Assembly (NCBI GenBank): GCA_022606135.1
Contig: JABYQN010000003.1
Coordinates: 2,108,001-2,172,000 of the forward strand
From: Fomes fomentarius
Lineage: Eukaryota > Basidiomycota > Agaricomycetes > Polyporales > Polyporaceae
DNA length: 64,000 nt
Reading direction: 5' to 3'
Shown piece after piece: positions 24,325 through 37,288 of this stretch. The translations under genes and the position numbers were made by a program. The number at the start of each line of letters is the position of its first letter. Position 1 is the stretch's first letter. The notes under the pieces were generated by a model that was given only the letters and a program-made list of their open reading frames with translations, did no database searches and was not told where the DNA came from.

Positions 24325-26876
24325 CTATTCTTCCCATCTTATCTCTATTTCATCCGTCAACACCCGCCGGGGGGGTCCAAGGACAATTGGAGGCTTGGCG
24401 CATATTCCCGGACTCGGGTATATCACACCATCATTGATAAGATGGTTTACCTCGAGGATACCATGTCTGAAAGATTGCGTCAGTATCCAAGGACTAACAG
24501 ACCTTTCATATCAAATTCGCTCACTCAGATGCCATGTGGTCAGGGACCTCTTTCCCATACCCTTCCCACTCCACGCACAGGGAGCACGACCATATTGTGC
24601 TTGGAGATGATAACCCATGCTCGCGAAGTTCTATCTCCCGCACACGAACCATGTCTTCCTCGGGCACGCTCTCCCAATGTTTGTGTGGACCCCTGGCCTC
24701 CGGATGAACATAATTATATGTAGGTTCGTTCTCGACCACTGTGTGGTGGAACTGACGACAACCTCGTCAGTAGAAGTTGGGTTACATGTCACTCATTCAG
24801 GAATCACGCACCGCTGCCTGCCAAGAATATATACGGTCCTCTTCCCCGAGCTTCTCGCACTGGAGACATCTCACCCGTGCATCACATGCCTGGAGCTCTG
24901 CGAACGTGGCTCTATTTGGATCCAGACCTAAAGCGGTCACAATGTTGCGCATCCATTTGACCCCAGCACTGAGGGGACGCCGGTATCGGAAGTTACCAAG
25001 GTTGAATGGAAGTTGTGAGCTGCGAGTCCTAGTCCAGTGAGCCCATCGATCCTTCGAATTGACAGCGCAACCATCGCGCAGCTCGTGGCGCATACAGTCA
25101 CGGCCGAGAAGATCCGGAAAACGTAACATGTGGGAACGATCATCTGGAATATGACTGTCTGGCTCGGGGTGGAAGACAGCGATCGCAAGGTCAAGCGGGT
25201 CGATACTCCGAGGGATGCGCTTGATTCCGAGGTGCGGCCGGATAATCTTCGTTAGTGCGGCTTTTTGTTTCTGCTCCCAACGAGGGACGACGGAGGAAAG
25301 AACGTCCGCGAAGGTCTCTCGAGTGACGTTGTCCGTCGTCGGGGCCTCTCCTAGCGCGCGGATTTCCGGCTCTTGTGCGAGGTCCACAGCACGAGGTCGG
25401 CAGTCCATTCTGAAGCTACGCGGGAGCTGAACATAGTGAGCGACAATAGCTGCTTCCAGTTCGGTCGCTCGGATTTTCATGACTTCATCCAGTTCCTTCT
25501 TCAAGCGATCTGCTCGGGTCTTGACTAGGAACGTGTCTATCGCAGCAAGGACCTGCTCCCATTCTATAAATGGTGTGAGCTCATTCGAAAATAAAAACAA
25601 AATGTCACAACTTACCCTTCTTGGTGAGCTTGACGGATCGCCGCACGACAGGCAGGCGAGACATCTTCTCCAGGCCCTCCGTGCCGAGGAAGTCTATTTC
25701 CGTCACCCACTCTGTCTCCTTCAAGCGTGCGACAATGCTGCGGAACCATCACGCAAGTAAGACATCAGAGCTGCAGCAACGGTGTGATGGTCACGTACTC
25801 CGCGAATCTTTGCTCCCTTAGAGCAGTCCTCGCAACCGCTTTCGTCTCTTCTTGTTGAGTATACCACCTCTCACACTTGCGTGCATACTACGTCGCTCAA
25901 TCAGCATCATTCTGGGAGTGATCAATAGGATGACTTACTGAATATCGTATACTTGTGACCTCAGCACGCCGATCGACATATTTACGCCAATCATCACCTA
26001 TGCTCTTGACATCGATGGATACAACCCAGTTCTTGATCAGATATTCGACGTCTTTTTTGAGCACTCGCTTTTCCTGGAACCGGCTGCATATGGGGTATTG
26101 AGATTGTTTGCCACTGTGCGACACCCGAGCGCAGAAAAACTCACTTCATGTCAAGACTTACGACACAGAAAAGCCTATCGACGGCCATCCTGATATCCCA
26201 GCGAGGTATTTTGGGACTTAGCGCCTCTAATTTCTCTGCAGTTTCATTCCATCCCCATGTACTTGCGAGGAGCAGGACCGTTATCAGCGTTGACTGGGCA
26301 CATCGAATTGTATGGAACACATACAGTTCATCCATGCACTTCCCACAGTATCTTAAAAACCAGGGCCAAAGAGCTTTTCGTACGTTGCTTGCCCCGCAGT
26401 TCTGCCCCAGTGTTAGCGGTGCAGTCTCATGAGGGAGCGAAACCACCGTGGACGTACATGACAAGTGGGCGAGAAAAGGAGATGAATGAACCCCGGCACG
26501 CTCATCCACGGCGGGCAAGGGGGCAGATCTTCCGCGTTTCTGACTGCGGAGTCCCAAAGCTTCTTGTTGTTTCGATGCAAGAAGAACTTTCGAAACTTCT
26601 TGCAAGTCCGCGACAGGTTCAAGAGGTCTTGAGGGTCGAGCTGACCGTAAATCTGGAAAAGCTGTGAGCTTTCATACAATTAAAGTACACTTGCACACTC
26701 ACCTCAAGCTGGAGCTCTATGGCTGTGTCCGGGAGATCTTGTAGGCATCCCCTGCGGAGCCTAACCGCACCTTTGGTTGTGAGTGCTTGCGTTGTGTCAT
26801 TTGTCCGTGCGACCCGTGAGGCGGTGGGCTTGGCAGCGTGGGCAGTCTTCGCCCTCTTAGAGCTGCGTAGTTGCAT
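24325..26876 (-). CDS. F-box family protein C with C-terminal C2H2 finger
   Basis: About ten exons run from the ATG at 26876 to the TAG at 24325, all in phase with canonical introns. Features in order: basic N-terminus (LRSSKRAKT), F-box (LQDLPDTAIELQLE then FQIYGQLDPQDLLNLSRTCK), FIHLLFSPTCH, Cys module (NCGASNVRKALW then RYCGKC), VLKKDVEYLIKNW and RWYTQQEE. The main helical exon follows (VLAAIDTFLVKTRADRLKKE to LGLDPNRATFAELQACD), then the finger CSLCVEWEGYGKEVPDHMASEH. Compared with E it lacks three residues in one exon and four in another, both in-frame deletions. It is predicted to act as a substrate receptor of an SCF ubiquitin ligase; the finger could bind the target. It is a close duplicate of B and E. 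Confidence 0.76.
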
Positions 26877-27406
26877 AGCTGTGCAGACGTTGGCGTGGAG
26901 TGAGGGGATGGATCGATGTCAAGAGTGAACAAAAGAGCGTCTCTGAATAGCCGCCTACTTATGTTGAACTTGATTGCCAAAACGGGCGAACAAAAAGAAG
27001 CATATTTAGCGCCATTAAAATCAGCGCCTTTTGTACTTCGTCATTTCAATACCGCAAGCTATGGACTAATTTATGATTCAATAGATACCCTATACTTCAG
27101 GTGAGCGAGTAGCTTAAGGTCTGCGCATCCAAAGGCATGCCATGAGACCCTCATATTTGGTCGTAGCTGTTTTGCAGCGCTACCGCTATCCTACTGAGCT
27201 CAGAGTGTCGGCTTCATTCCCGCTACGACTGAGTCTTAACACGACAAGTGCGTCATTGGTAGGACTCCGAGCATGATGGGTCATCACCTTTTGGTTAGCC
27301 TTTCCATGTGTCCGATTTGACTCGAACCGGAGAGTTGCACCATCAGGCATGTATTCAGTACACTTTATCACAGCGAATAGTACAAAAGTGACTACAACAT
27401 GGCTCA
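26877..27406. other. Intergenic, 5' flank of F-box gene C
   Basis: Includes the duplicated upstream sequence shared with B and E (TTGGTCGTAGCTGTTTTG near 27140, with related bases at 21510 and, inverted, at 57530). Nothing else seen. Confidence 0.45.
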
Positions 27407-27954
27407 CTAGACTGCATGTTGTAGAGACACCCACTCTCCGCCTGTATGCAGGAGGAGCAGACCGTTGTCTGCTGGTTTCAACTCTTCGATGATCTTGAGC
27501 TGCTGCGACACAGACTGCTCCGGGGTTTCCATCATGACGCCGATCTTCTTGATGCTCTCAGCGGCCTGAAGGAGGACATCCTGTGACACGGTTTCACCTA
27601 TCTGATGTTGAATATCATAGCATTAGATGAGTAGCATTTCTTGTCACCTGTCCAAGGCTACTCACCGTTCAGTGCCTTAGTGACACTTGTATCGACCACG
27701 CCGGGGCTGAGAGACACAACGACAAATCCTTCATCCTTGAGCTTGAGTGTCCACTTGATTGTCATCACGATGCCAGTAGCCCTAGTTACGCCATAAGCCG
27801 CCGCGTCCGCAAGTCCCCATGCGGTGCGGCCTTGTGGTCGGCATTCGATGACGACGATCTTCTTAAGATTGGCGGTGGACGCGCGCACTGGCAGGAGTGG
27901 CAGAAATGCGGAAATGCTGTGAATGACTCGGTGAGTATTAAATTTGTACTGCAT
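27407..27954 (-). pseudogene. 5'-truncated short-chain dehydrogenase/reductase copy
   Basis: Two exons match the C-terminal half of the SDR at 31923-33058: HRVIHSISAFLPLL, LKKIVVIECRPQG, LKDEGFVVVSLSPGVVDTS and LKPADNGLLLLHTGGEW. The N-terminal Rossmann half (the GASRGIG motif) is absent upstream. The catalytic Tyr-X3-Lys reads YGVTR here against YGMTK in the intact copy, so the active-site lysine is replaced. It is most likely a dead duplicate. It lies 4 kb from its intact relative, with the HET gene between. Confidence 0.7.
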
Positions 27955-29647
27955 AAGAGCACGGGATTGTTAGCATAGCACGGATGCCATTGCACAGCGA
28001 GAAGACGTGACATATCGTGTCAACACGTTCTGTGTTCGATGAGTCGGAGTGAGTTACTGTGCCAAGTACGTACATAATTTGAAATTATGTCGTCTATGCG
28101 CATTTCAACGCTTGAGAGTCACCGTGATCTCTCGTTGGGCTATCAATAGACAGAGATTTGCGGGAGAGACAAGAGTTGAAGACGTGTCCTATCATCAACA
28201 TATGTGTCGCAAGGTGAGTCTGTGACTGACGCGTGACCTGTGTTATGGGACGTGTCTGTGATTCACTTGTCACACACTTCCTTTGTCTCCCTTTGTCCAC
28301 CAAGTCGACTATACCTCCAGTATCTGATGCCCGTTTTATCATGTTTTGCTGTCTCTACGGGACTCCTCCTCGCTATTACTAGGTTCTGGCAAGTTCATGG
28401 TGGTACCTCCGACCTCAGCCGGTCAGAACGTCCCTCTTGTGACACCATGATCCCTCTAGTAGGCTTCGAGACTTAGTATCTGCAAAGAAATTTACACGAC
28501 TGTATGGTGGAGTACACTCTGCATTGCTGGTATTGTTTTTTATCTTTGAGGTTTCTCGCCTTTCTATCTGAGTCCTTTTCCGAGTCCTGCGTAGTTGCCC
28601 TTCAAGTTCCCTGCTCTCGACCTCGAGTGCATTTCAAGGACAGATAGACGAGACTTCTACTCACTACATTGCGTGGGGTGAGTCTCAGATCAATCAAGTG
28701 CATTTCGTGTGATAAGACTAACTTGGCGATGCGGCGCAGACTATGACTAGTACTTGCGTTTATTAAGCGCGAGGTCGACACGGGTAAATTGTGCCACATT
28801 GCGGCCAGCACTGATACCGAACCCAACGAGCTCATATTTCCACGAACGAATCATGAATCGTTGGGTCGCCACTCACTCTGGCGTGCGCATACTATACCCG
28901 CGAGGCATTACTGGACGTTTATCCGTCTGCAGGCAACCTGAAGTATTCACAATGCACGCGCGCGTAGCCCAGACAGGTGCGTTTCGTATAATCCCTCATC
29001 TGCACTCACTATGTAGCTAACACCCTCTTGACAGCTCTTTGAATGCATGACATAGCTTTTCCTACTCGTCCTTACCGGGTGCTCGGACCGCTTTAGGCGC
29101 CTCATGGAGCGCCTCGAAGACGTTACGCGTACTCCCACTCGTGCAAGGTCCGCTTTGGCGCAACCGGCACAGGGCCTTGCGACGCCATGGCAAAGCACAA
29201 GCTGCTTCAGTGTATCTGCATGTCTATCCTCTTCAGTATATAACCCGTTCCATCGCCCCGCCCCAGATTCCGCTACCGTGTGCCACTGCAGTGGTGGTCA
29301 GCACGCCAACTTGAAACAGCAGGACTTAAGCTCAAAGTTCAATGATCGTCTTCGGCAGGCCCCAAGGGGATGGCGAACGCGAGGCCTTCGGTATATGTCA
29401 CTGTCCGGGTCTGCCCACCCAAGTTCCCCACATCTCGCTATTCCATCCCCATCGTGAGCTCTGCCTTCGATCTCAACGGATCCAGCACTCACGTACCTGA
29501 CTTTATTCGTACAAGGTTCCTCGCAAAATCATCCACCGATCGCTCATCCGGAGTATTTCGACAGTCTAGCGCTCACTTTTCCATTCAAGTGAGTTCACAT
29601 TCTGTCCATTTGATGTGAACATCCCTCAGGCCAGACGTCGTAGCTTT
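27955..29647. other. Intergenic, no convincing gene
   Basis: 1.7 kb on the HET-gene side of the SDR pseudogene. A plus-strand frame at 29370-29618 is open but unlike any family and probably belongs to the HET gene's leader. Confidence 0.4.
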
Positions 29648-31711
29648 ATGATGTGGCTCCTGCGTGCCAGAACAGCTGAACTCCATCACTACGTATCCCC
29701 GGATGTTGTCGTCAATAACTACGATCCCGAGTCCGGCTACCTACCCGGTTACGCGATCCTCTCGCACGTGTGGGGAGAGAACGAGCAGACCTTCCAGGAC
29801 ATTCGGGCCCTTCCTTCCAAGTGCGCTGCTGGCGAAACCCCCCGCGACCTCGCATCAGAGAAGATCAGGAACGCCTGCATACTCGCTGAGCAACGCGGGT
29901 ACGAATGGATCTGGATCGATACCTGCTGTGTGGACAACACGAGCAGCGCAGAGCTCTCCGAGGCGATAAACTCCATGTTTCGCTACTACTCCCTTGCAGA
30001 CATCTGCTTCGCGTATCTGCAGGACGTGTCGAGTGACGACGAGTCCATGCCTGAGGATCAGTTTAAGCAGAGTCGGTGGCACAAACGGGGGGGGACTCTG
30101 CAAGAGCTCATTGCCCCCGACGACGTTCGCTTTGTCTCCGAGTCCTGGATGGTCATTGGTAGCAAAATGACAGATGCGATACTCGTCGAAGCAGCAACTG
30201 GTGTCCCAGCTACAGTTCTCAAGAACAGGAAGTGCTTGATGGACTTCAGCATTGCCCAACGTATGTCGTGGGCGGCGGGACGGATGACTACGCGGGTGGA
30301 AGACGAAGCCTATTGCCTGTTTGGAATTTTTGACATCAACATGCCTACGTTGTACGGCGAAGGCAGGAAGGCGTTCCGCCGTCTGCAAGAGGAGCTCATG
30401 AGACAGTACCCAGACACGACGCTCTTTGCATGGGGACAACGCTGCACATGGAGCGAGCTGGAGGACTGTCGAGGTGGAGACTATGCGAATCGTTACAACG
30501 GGAGCCAGGGCCAAGGTGAACGCGCGCTCTTTGCACCATCACCAGCATCGTTCGGCGGATGCTCTGACATTCGCTTCTCGAGCAATGCTGAATGGCGGCG
30601 AGGAAGCTCAATCGTGGTGCGTAATTCTACGCTGTACTGAAGCATGGGGGTTCGGTACCAGTAACGATGTTCTCCTGCTTTCATTCCCGCACAGGAGTCT
30701 CTACGTAGCAATCAGCACAACGACCTCTACATGAATTTCGCCGTAACACCCCATGGAGTGTCAGCTACTATCCCCGTCATGACGATTGGACATCAGCTTG
30801 TGGGGTATCTAGGATGGGAGGCGCATGGAAGGGAACTCCTCCTCCTGATTCTCCAGCCCTCCTCCCGAACCAAGTACAGCGTTGGTGTGTACCTCTTCGT
30901 GTTCGGACAACGCGTGACTCCACGTCTCGTCTACGCACCCTACGGAGGGCGCGAACACCGAATAGAATGGAAGGGTATTCTTCTGGCGCATGAGCCTGAG
31001 GTCCCGGATTCAAACTCTAGTGCTAGACCTCCCACCGCTCTCTCAGGTCCCCCAGATCCATGTGATCTGACAGGGAAAACGCTCTCCCCCTTTCACTTCC
31101 CCCTGCTACACAGTTTACGATACAACGAACGTCTTTCGATCGAAACGGATCTCCATCTCCTGCCATTAACCGATATCCCTGACATCCCATGGGATGGCGA
31201 CCGCCCCGCAAAGCTCTACTTCTTGTACGAGTCATATGGGAGTCCCTCGGGCGGGCTTGTTCTCTGCCTTGGCGTGTGTAGGTTGTCCTCACCAGAGACA
31301 TCTACCACGCAGCGGGGCAGGCACTGGGCGCATTTGCTTCATCGAGACTTAAGTTCAGTACCACCACAGCCCCCTCATCCCTATCATTCATGCACCACGG
31401 ATCACATCTTACAATGGCCAGACTTAACAAAGAAGTATGGTTTCATGGGCAAGTCATCACAGCAATACCAGGCCACCATCTCCTTCACGCCGCATGGGTC
31501 AGATCAGACTGGTGTCCTGGTCCTGCGCCTCACAGCGTGTGCAGTGGACAGTTATGACCCGGGTTGTCATGTCTTAGAATGCCACGGTACGCGTCCACCG
31601 ATATTGCACTGTGATGCATACAACTTACGTATACTCATCCCGCTTGCCAGTGCTTCCAGAAGAATCTCAGCTCGAACTTTCAGCGGCAGCTTCGGACGAT
31701 TTCTATGGTAG
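29648..31711 (+). CDS. HET-domain (heterokaryon incompatibility-type) protein
   Basis: Two exons, 29648-30616 and 30695-31711, separated by a 78-nt intron, give about 661 aa. The N-terminal HET domain is clear: MWLLRARTAELHHYVSPDVV, GYAILSHVWGENEQTF, GYEWIWIDTCCVDNTSSAEL, then SRWHKRGGTLQELIAPDDV and FSIAQRMSWAAGRMTTRVED with YCLFGIFDINMPTLYGEG. This is the common basidiomycete layout, with an uncharacterised C-terminal half. HET domains mediate nonself recognition and programmed cell death in ascomycetes; a similar role here is inferred. The family's usual RGWTLQEL reads RGGTLQEL, within a run of eight G. The start is one of two tandem ATGs before TGG. Confidence 0.86.
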
Positions 31712-31922
31712 TATAAACCAGATTACACCACTACATATATAACTACGAGCCTGTTGGGTCGAGTCGCTATCGAGAGTATGGCCTGAAATGCACTTATAAC
31801 GACTGCACAAGGATCGGAATACTTCGGATATTGGTTGTCATAGTTTGAATGATTGATGTTCGTAGCTCTACTAGGCCTACTACGCCGTGGCACCAGTGGA
31901 ACGTTCACGCTCACACGAAAGC

Positions 31923-33058
31923 CTACTTGGTTTCCCCCCACTCTCCACCCGTGTGCGCGAGGAAGTGCCCGTTATCCGTTGGTTTTAGTTGGTCGATAAC
32001 CCTTAACTGCAGCGAGACTGACTGCGCCGGAGTCTCCAGCTCGACAGAGGGGCCAAGGCTCTTCATCGCCTCGGCCGCTTGGAGGACGATAGCCCGCGCT
32101 ACCGGATCGCCTGTGGAGCATACATGTACGAAGGTCCGGCATTCGTAAATCAGCAGTGTTTCTGCCGAAGGATGAGTATCAATCACCCACCGTTCTCTCC
32201 TATCGTCCCAGTCGTGTCGACTAAACCCGGGCTCAGAGTAATGACGACGAAGCCTTCGTCTTTGAGCTTGACCGCCCACTTCGTAGTTGCTATAAGCGCG
32301 GCCGCCTTGGTCATGCCGTACGCGGACATGTCCGCGATGCCCCACCCGAGGACAGCCTGGTAGTCTGCACCTCCGGTACCAATGACGACGATCTTCTTCA
32401 GGCTGGCGGAGGATGCACGTAGGAGGGGCAGGAAGGCAGAGATGCTGTGGATGACGCCGAGGGCATTGATCTTGTACTACGTGTGGATTGGCACTTATCA
32501 AAATCACTGTCGCTGCATGGCAAGAACAAGTCACATACAGCGGTTATAAACGCTTCGTCCAGCTCATTCATAGTCGCGCTGTGATGAGAGATCAATCATC
32601 GACGACTCATATTTCCCGATATCGGAACAAACACGCACAAGCTCTCGAACCCATGAAAGATGGTCTTAGGGTCCATGGATGCGGCGTTATGGATCAGAAC
32701 ATCCAGCTTTCCGCCAGTGATTTCGGAAGCCTTCTTCGCAGCAGCCTAGAATTGTAGACCGAGTTGGTAGTGAGTCGACGAAGTGAGCTGGTGTAGGACC
32801 TACCTCGAGCGACGCGTAGTCGGTCACATCGGCCTCGAGGACGTAGACATTCTTGAGATCCTTGACGGCTGCAGTGAGATGAATGGAGGCAGCAGCGCTT
32901 CGCACGACCGCGAAGACCGTTGAGTTTGGCCGCACAGCCTACCAGATGCACCTTCAGATTTAGGTCACGGATAGAGTTGGAGCAAGGCGACCAACCAGTT
33001 GGCGGACAAACTCAAGGCCAATGCCTCGGGAGGCACCGATTACAGCGTAAGAGGTCAT
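31923..33058 (-). CDS. Short-chain dehydrogenase/reductase (SDR)
   Basis: The exons read in phase from the ATG at 33058. MTSYAVIGASRGIGLEFVRQ carries the cofactor-binding GxxxGxG. Then come VLEADVTDYASLE, LDVLIHNAASMD (NNAG-type motif), GVIHSISAFLPLL, SAYGMTKAAAL (catalytic Tyr-X3-Lys) and LSPGLVDTTGT, with C-terminus LKPTDNGHFLAHTGGEW. Length is about 250 aa, typical for a classical SDR that reduces or oxidises a carbonyl/alcohol with NAD(P)(H). The substrate cannot be told from sequence. It is closest to the small carbonyl-reductase-like SDRs common in fungi. A truncated relative lies at 27407-27954. Confidence 0.83.
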
Positions 33059-34218
33059 GTTCAACGTTATACAAGACTGGAGTGGATGGCTGAGATGGAC
33101 GATGTTGGATATCTGTATGAGTCGAGGTCAGATGCGCTGCTTTATACTACTCACGGCGCAGCAAGTGACGGTGTTAGGAATCACTACCACGTAATCCACG
33201 ACTGGAGGGGTGCGACCCGTGCGAGTTAGAGGTAGCGTATATCCCGCTCGGAATTTGAGGGGTTAGATGTGGCCACTCGTTCTAGTAGCCAGTACAAAAC
33301 GATAAGTCAGCATCGTTGACCGTAGTCCATAACTCGAGACAATGGACCTCGGGGAGTTCAGAGTGTACGTATACTCACCCACTGTGCGCAATCCACAATT
33401 TTTAGAAGGCAGCAATTGACGGAGATCCTCAGCTTCTAGCAACAAGGGTATCCATATGTGTCTTCAAGTCTGTCAATCCCATGCGGTGTAGAAATGGCAC
33501 TAAACCTTGGTCTCGGTGATGGCAGTGGGTTGATCTGCGACCTTCAGACAGCAACCATTTGTCATGATCCGGCATCCTTACCCTTTTCTGCCGAGTTGAA
33601 CTTGTGGGCGATGCACGAGGAACTCTAGAGTCCGATCGGAGTACGTGCCAGCGCCCCAGTTATAGATCTTCTCGGCATGTACCTACTCTGGCACCTATTG
33701 TGCCGCCCCAGTCTGCGACGAGTTCAAGTGGATGTATGGCTGGTGGCGGAGCTTTACAGTATTCTTGCTCGTGCAGTTGGTACACGTTGAGCGCGAAGCT
33801 GAGGAACGACTTCAAGTCCCCCGTGCGCGAGAAATTGAAGTTTGGGAATGCTTGACTGATATTGTGGTATTGATCTGTCTGCTTTGCTCATTGAATAGGG
33901 CCAGTATGAGTTCAGAGGGAGAGGTTGACAGTAGACGACGCCGTTCGAACTTTGAACTAGAAGTTGTATGCCATGTCACCGTCACAATGTCCGAAACGCG
34001 TGACTGATTTGTGACCAGTCGCTTCGAGTCACGCCCTACGGTCACATCATGAAGAAAGACGTGAACTCGTTGACTACTAATAATACACCTGAATACCGTA
34101 TGCCACTAAGTACTATGACAGTTCAGAGCACGTCGCCACCAAGTGCCTTTGGCACCTGGTTGAACTTGAAGCGACTCCTGCCGTCGACCACATTGATTGA
34201 AGCACCTACATACACTGC
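33059..34218. other. Intergenic, nothing recognised
   Basis: 1.2 kb between the SDR promoter and the 3' end of F-box gene D. No coding-like frame. Confidence 0.45.
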
Positions 34219-36793
34219 TCATGTAGAGGTTATATACGGCCGCATGAGCACGCTGCTCTTCCCGGGGTGCAGGTAGATCGTCCCATCCTTGATGCAGTCG
34301 TCAGAGTAAGTCAAACCATGCCTAGTCGCCATGTGAAGGTCAGCGCAATCTGAGCTCGTAGTGCGGACAGCGACCAAAGCCGGCCAATCGTGCTCACTTC
34401 TGATGCAGGTGTTCTTGGACTCCGCCATAGCCATAGCGGTCGTTCTCCCACCGCACGCACAGCGAGCACGCCCACACGGCGCCCGGGGTTTGCAATGTAT
34501 GGACGCCTTCCGCGTTATCAACAGCCTCGTCAATGGTGCTGTCGGCAAGCCTCCACTCGTCGTGGATGTCACGGAAACGGGCCCAGGAATGGTGGAGCTA
34601 GTCAGTCAAAAGGGTACGTGAGCAGCGTGTATACCCACCCATTGAGGCTGACACACGCACCGCTGCCTCCCATGCGTATGTGACTGTCGGCTCCGCAGTG
34701 CCATCAGCATTCCTCTCTTGTGCCATACAGCGCGTACAGACGAGCCGGACGGTGCACGCCTGCAGCTCCTGCGCGGTCGTACGCTTCGGATCGAACCCCA
34801 AAGCCTCTATGATCTTGCTCGTGCGATCGAACACGCTCCGGAGAAATGTGTGCGTCCCGCACACGTGGGAGAAGGAAAACGGGAACAGACGGGGGTAGCC
34901 CCCCGGCCAAATCTTTCTGGAGGATCTTGCTGCCGTGATCTGATACAGATCCGCGGTACAGTCATGCGATGACTTGTAGGCCAAATCGCGTTCGTGGGCA
35001 CAGGGGTGGCTGAGAATTGTGGGATAGCGGTAGAATGCAAAATTCCTATCACTGAGGCAGTGGGTGCACGGGAAGATGGCTACCGCGAGGCCGAGAGGAT
35101 CTACATCGTCAGGAAGCGCCCCGAGATGCTCCCGCAAAGCCTCGGTCGCCTCCTCTCTGCGCTCTTGTTCCCAACGTGCACAGAGATTGGGAATGACGCG
35201 CGCGAATTCCTCTTGGGTAACGATCACATGGTTTGGAGCGTCGGCGAGAGCCCTACCTTCGTCTGTCAACGCGAGGTCGACAACGTCCGGCCGGACATCC
35301 ATATGTGCGGCGCGAGGAAGTTTGACGTAATGAGCGAGTATTGCCGCATCGAGAGCTGCTAAGCGCAGGCGGAGGACGTCGCAATGCTCCTTGTCGAGTC
35401 GTCCCTGTCGCTTTCGCTTGAGGAATGGATCAACTACCTTGAGAACGTTCTCCCATGCTGATCACGAGAGGCATTTGAGCCATCAACAAAGTAAACACAG
35501 GAGAATCAGGTACCTTTGGGCGTTAACTTGGACGATTGCCTTACGACAGGAAGGTTTGCCATCTGTTGAATACCCTGTCGGTCGAGCAACTCAATTTCCT
35601 CCGTCCATCCCATTCCTTTCAAGCGTCTCGTTATCCTATAGAACGATGAGAAGCGTGCCCCAGAAGCGTACGATGTAGAAACACGAACTCCGTAAAGCGT
35701 TCTTTCCGCTTAGCTTCGAGGTCAGCAGCACGCTCCTCCTCCTGCGTTATGTACCACTCTTCGCAGCGACGCACGACCTAGAGACAATCGGCAATCCGGA
35801 AGATTTACACAGAAAAGGATAACTAACTTACAGGACTAAGTGCCGCAGTGCGCGTGTTCTGTGTAGCGAAAAGCTGAGACCGCGCTTCGTTTGTGATAGG
35901 CTTCGGGAGCCGATCGAGTGCTTGGACAAAAGCATCGACTTGAGACTTGCGGAACCTATAGTGTTCACACGAGCGTCTGCGTCATGCGACAGTCACGGTG
36001 GTGAGTTGAGGTTGACAGCATGCATCTCCTGTGAGATCTATCAACAGCACTCACAAATCCGACACGTAGTGGCGGCCAAACAAATCGAACAGAGTATCTT
36101 TAGAAGCGATCGGCGCTTGTAAATCAACAATGATGATTTGAGTTCGCGCTTCATGCAACGAGTACGAGCTGCGTATGCGTCAATACGCGGGTGGGTGAGC
36201 TCGACGAGAGAATATTTGACAAAGAGCAGAGACTCACAAATTTACGACACACCTGGGGCAATAGCGCACAAACCACACCCACGCGACCTTCCGCACATTG
36301 ATCTGGCCGCAGTTCTGCGTGTCCCTTATCTCAGTGGGACACCATAACCAAGCCGCCGGGGCGCAAACGTTTAGGGCACTCACCTGACAACAAGTACCGA
36401 ACAGAAGGTTGATGAACGCGGGCTCGCTCATGCATGGCGGGCACGGCGGGAGATTCCCGACATTGTCGCGCGCAGCGTGCCAGAGGCGCTCGTTTGAGCG
36501 ATGCAGGAAGAACGCGCGGAACTTCTTGCATGTGCGCGCGAGCTTGAGCAAATCGCGGGGATGTAGGTTAGAAAATACCTGGATAGCACCACCGGAGTCA
36601 AATAAAGCGCATGTCGTCTTATGATGATAGGGAGGCATACTTCTAGCTGGATCTCGATCGCAAAGTCTGGGAGATCTTGTAGACTGCCCCTCTGCAACCG
36701 CACAGCTCGTTGAGCATTACTTGGTGCTTGTGTTCCAGCACTAGTGGTGTCCTTTCGCTTCTTCCGCGGTGCCATCATGAGTGCAGGCACCAT
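34219..36793 (-). CDS. F-box family protein D with C-terminal C2H2 finger
   Basis: About ten exons end at the TGA at 34219. The N-terminus is basic (MAPRKKRKD, start at 36775, or MVPALM- from 36793). It has an F-box (LQDLPDFAIEIQLE then FSNLHPRDLLKLARTCKKFR), a Cys module (NCGQINVRKVAW then RYCPRC), EEWYITQEEE and RLKGMGWTEEIELLDRQG. The long helical exon follows (LDAAILAHYVKLPRAAHMD to LGFDPKRTTAQELQAC), then a finger CSLCVRWENDRYGYGGVQEH-LHQK-H. The finger has 14-15 residues between the Cys and His pairs, slightly longer than in the others. The C-terminus is CIKDGTIYLHPGKSSV. It shares the whole architecture with A, B, C and E but is clearly diverged, so it represents an older duplication. 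SCF receptor role inferred. Confidence 0.75.
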
Positions 36794-36972
36794 GATGGTC
36801 GGAGTGGTTCAAGGGACTGGGACTGGTGGTGGTAGCGAAGAGAGAGTGTATACTAGATAGACGCGTCGCGACGCGTTTCAGCTCACACGCACGTCTTGCA
36901 CCACCGGATATTGCCGAACACCAAAATCTCAGATCTCAATCTCACCAAGCGTCATTGACATCTATCTTTGTA

Positions 36973-37258
36973 GTCCCAAACATATCATGCATGCTTTAAG
37001 TGCCGTGACATGTTTGTAGCAGCCTACGTGTCACAAAATCGAACGAAGTTCAATTCCATGACAGGTAAGTTGTCCCAAACATTATGATGCATCGTCTTTG
37101 GGTGCCTTGACATCTTGGTTAGCACGCCGTTTTGGCATCTTTGTAGCAGCCTACGTGGCACGGAATTGAACAAAGGGCCCTTCCTTCAATGCCGTCCGTG
37201 ATAGTAACGCCGTTCCAAGGCATATCATGCATGTTTAGATGCTTTGCCATTCTGCACA
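36973..37258. repeat. Three degenerate direct repeats
   Basis: Copies start near 36973, 37072 and 37213. Each begins with (T)CCMAAxCATATCATGCATG-like sequence, followed by a TGCC-TGACAT block. The first two also share TTTGTAGCAGCCTACGTG exactly (about 37013 and 37139). Confidence 0.6.
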
Positions 37259-37288
37259 CCGTGAATACTGTTTTCCATGAAAGAAGAT

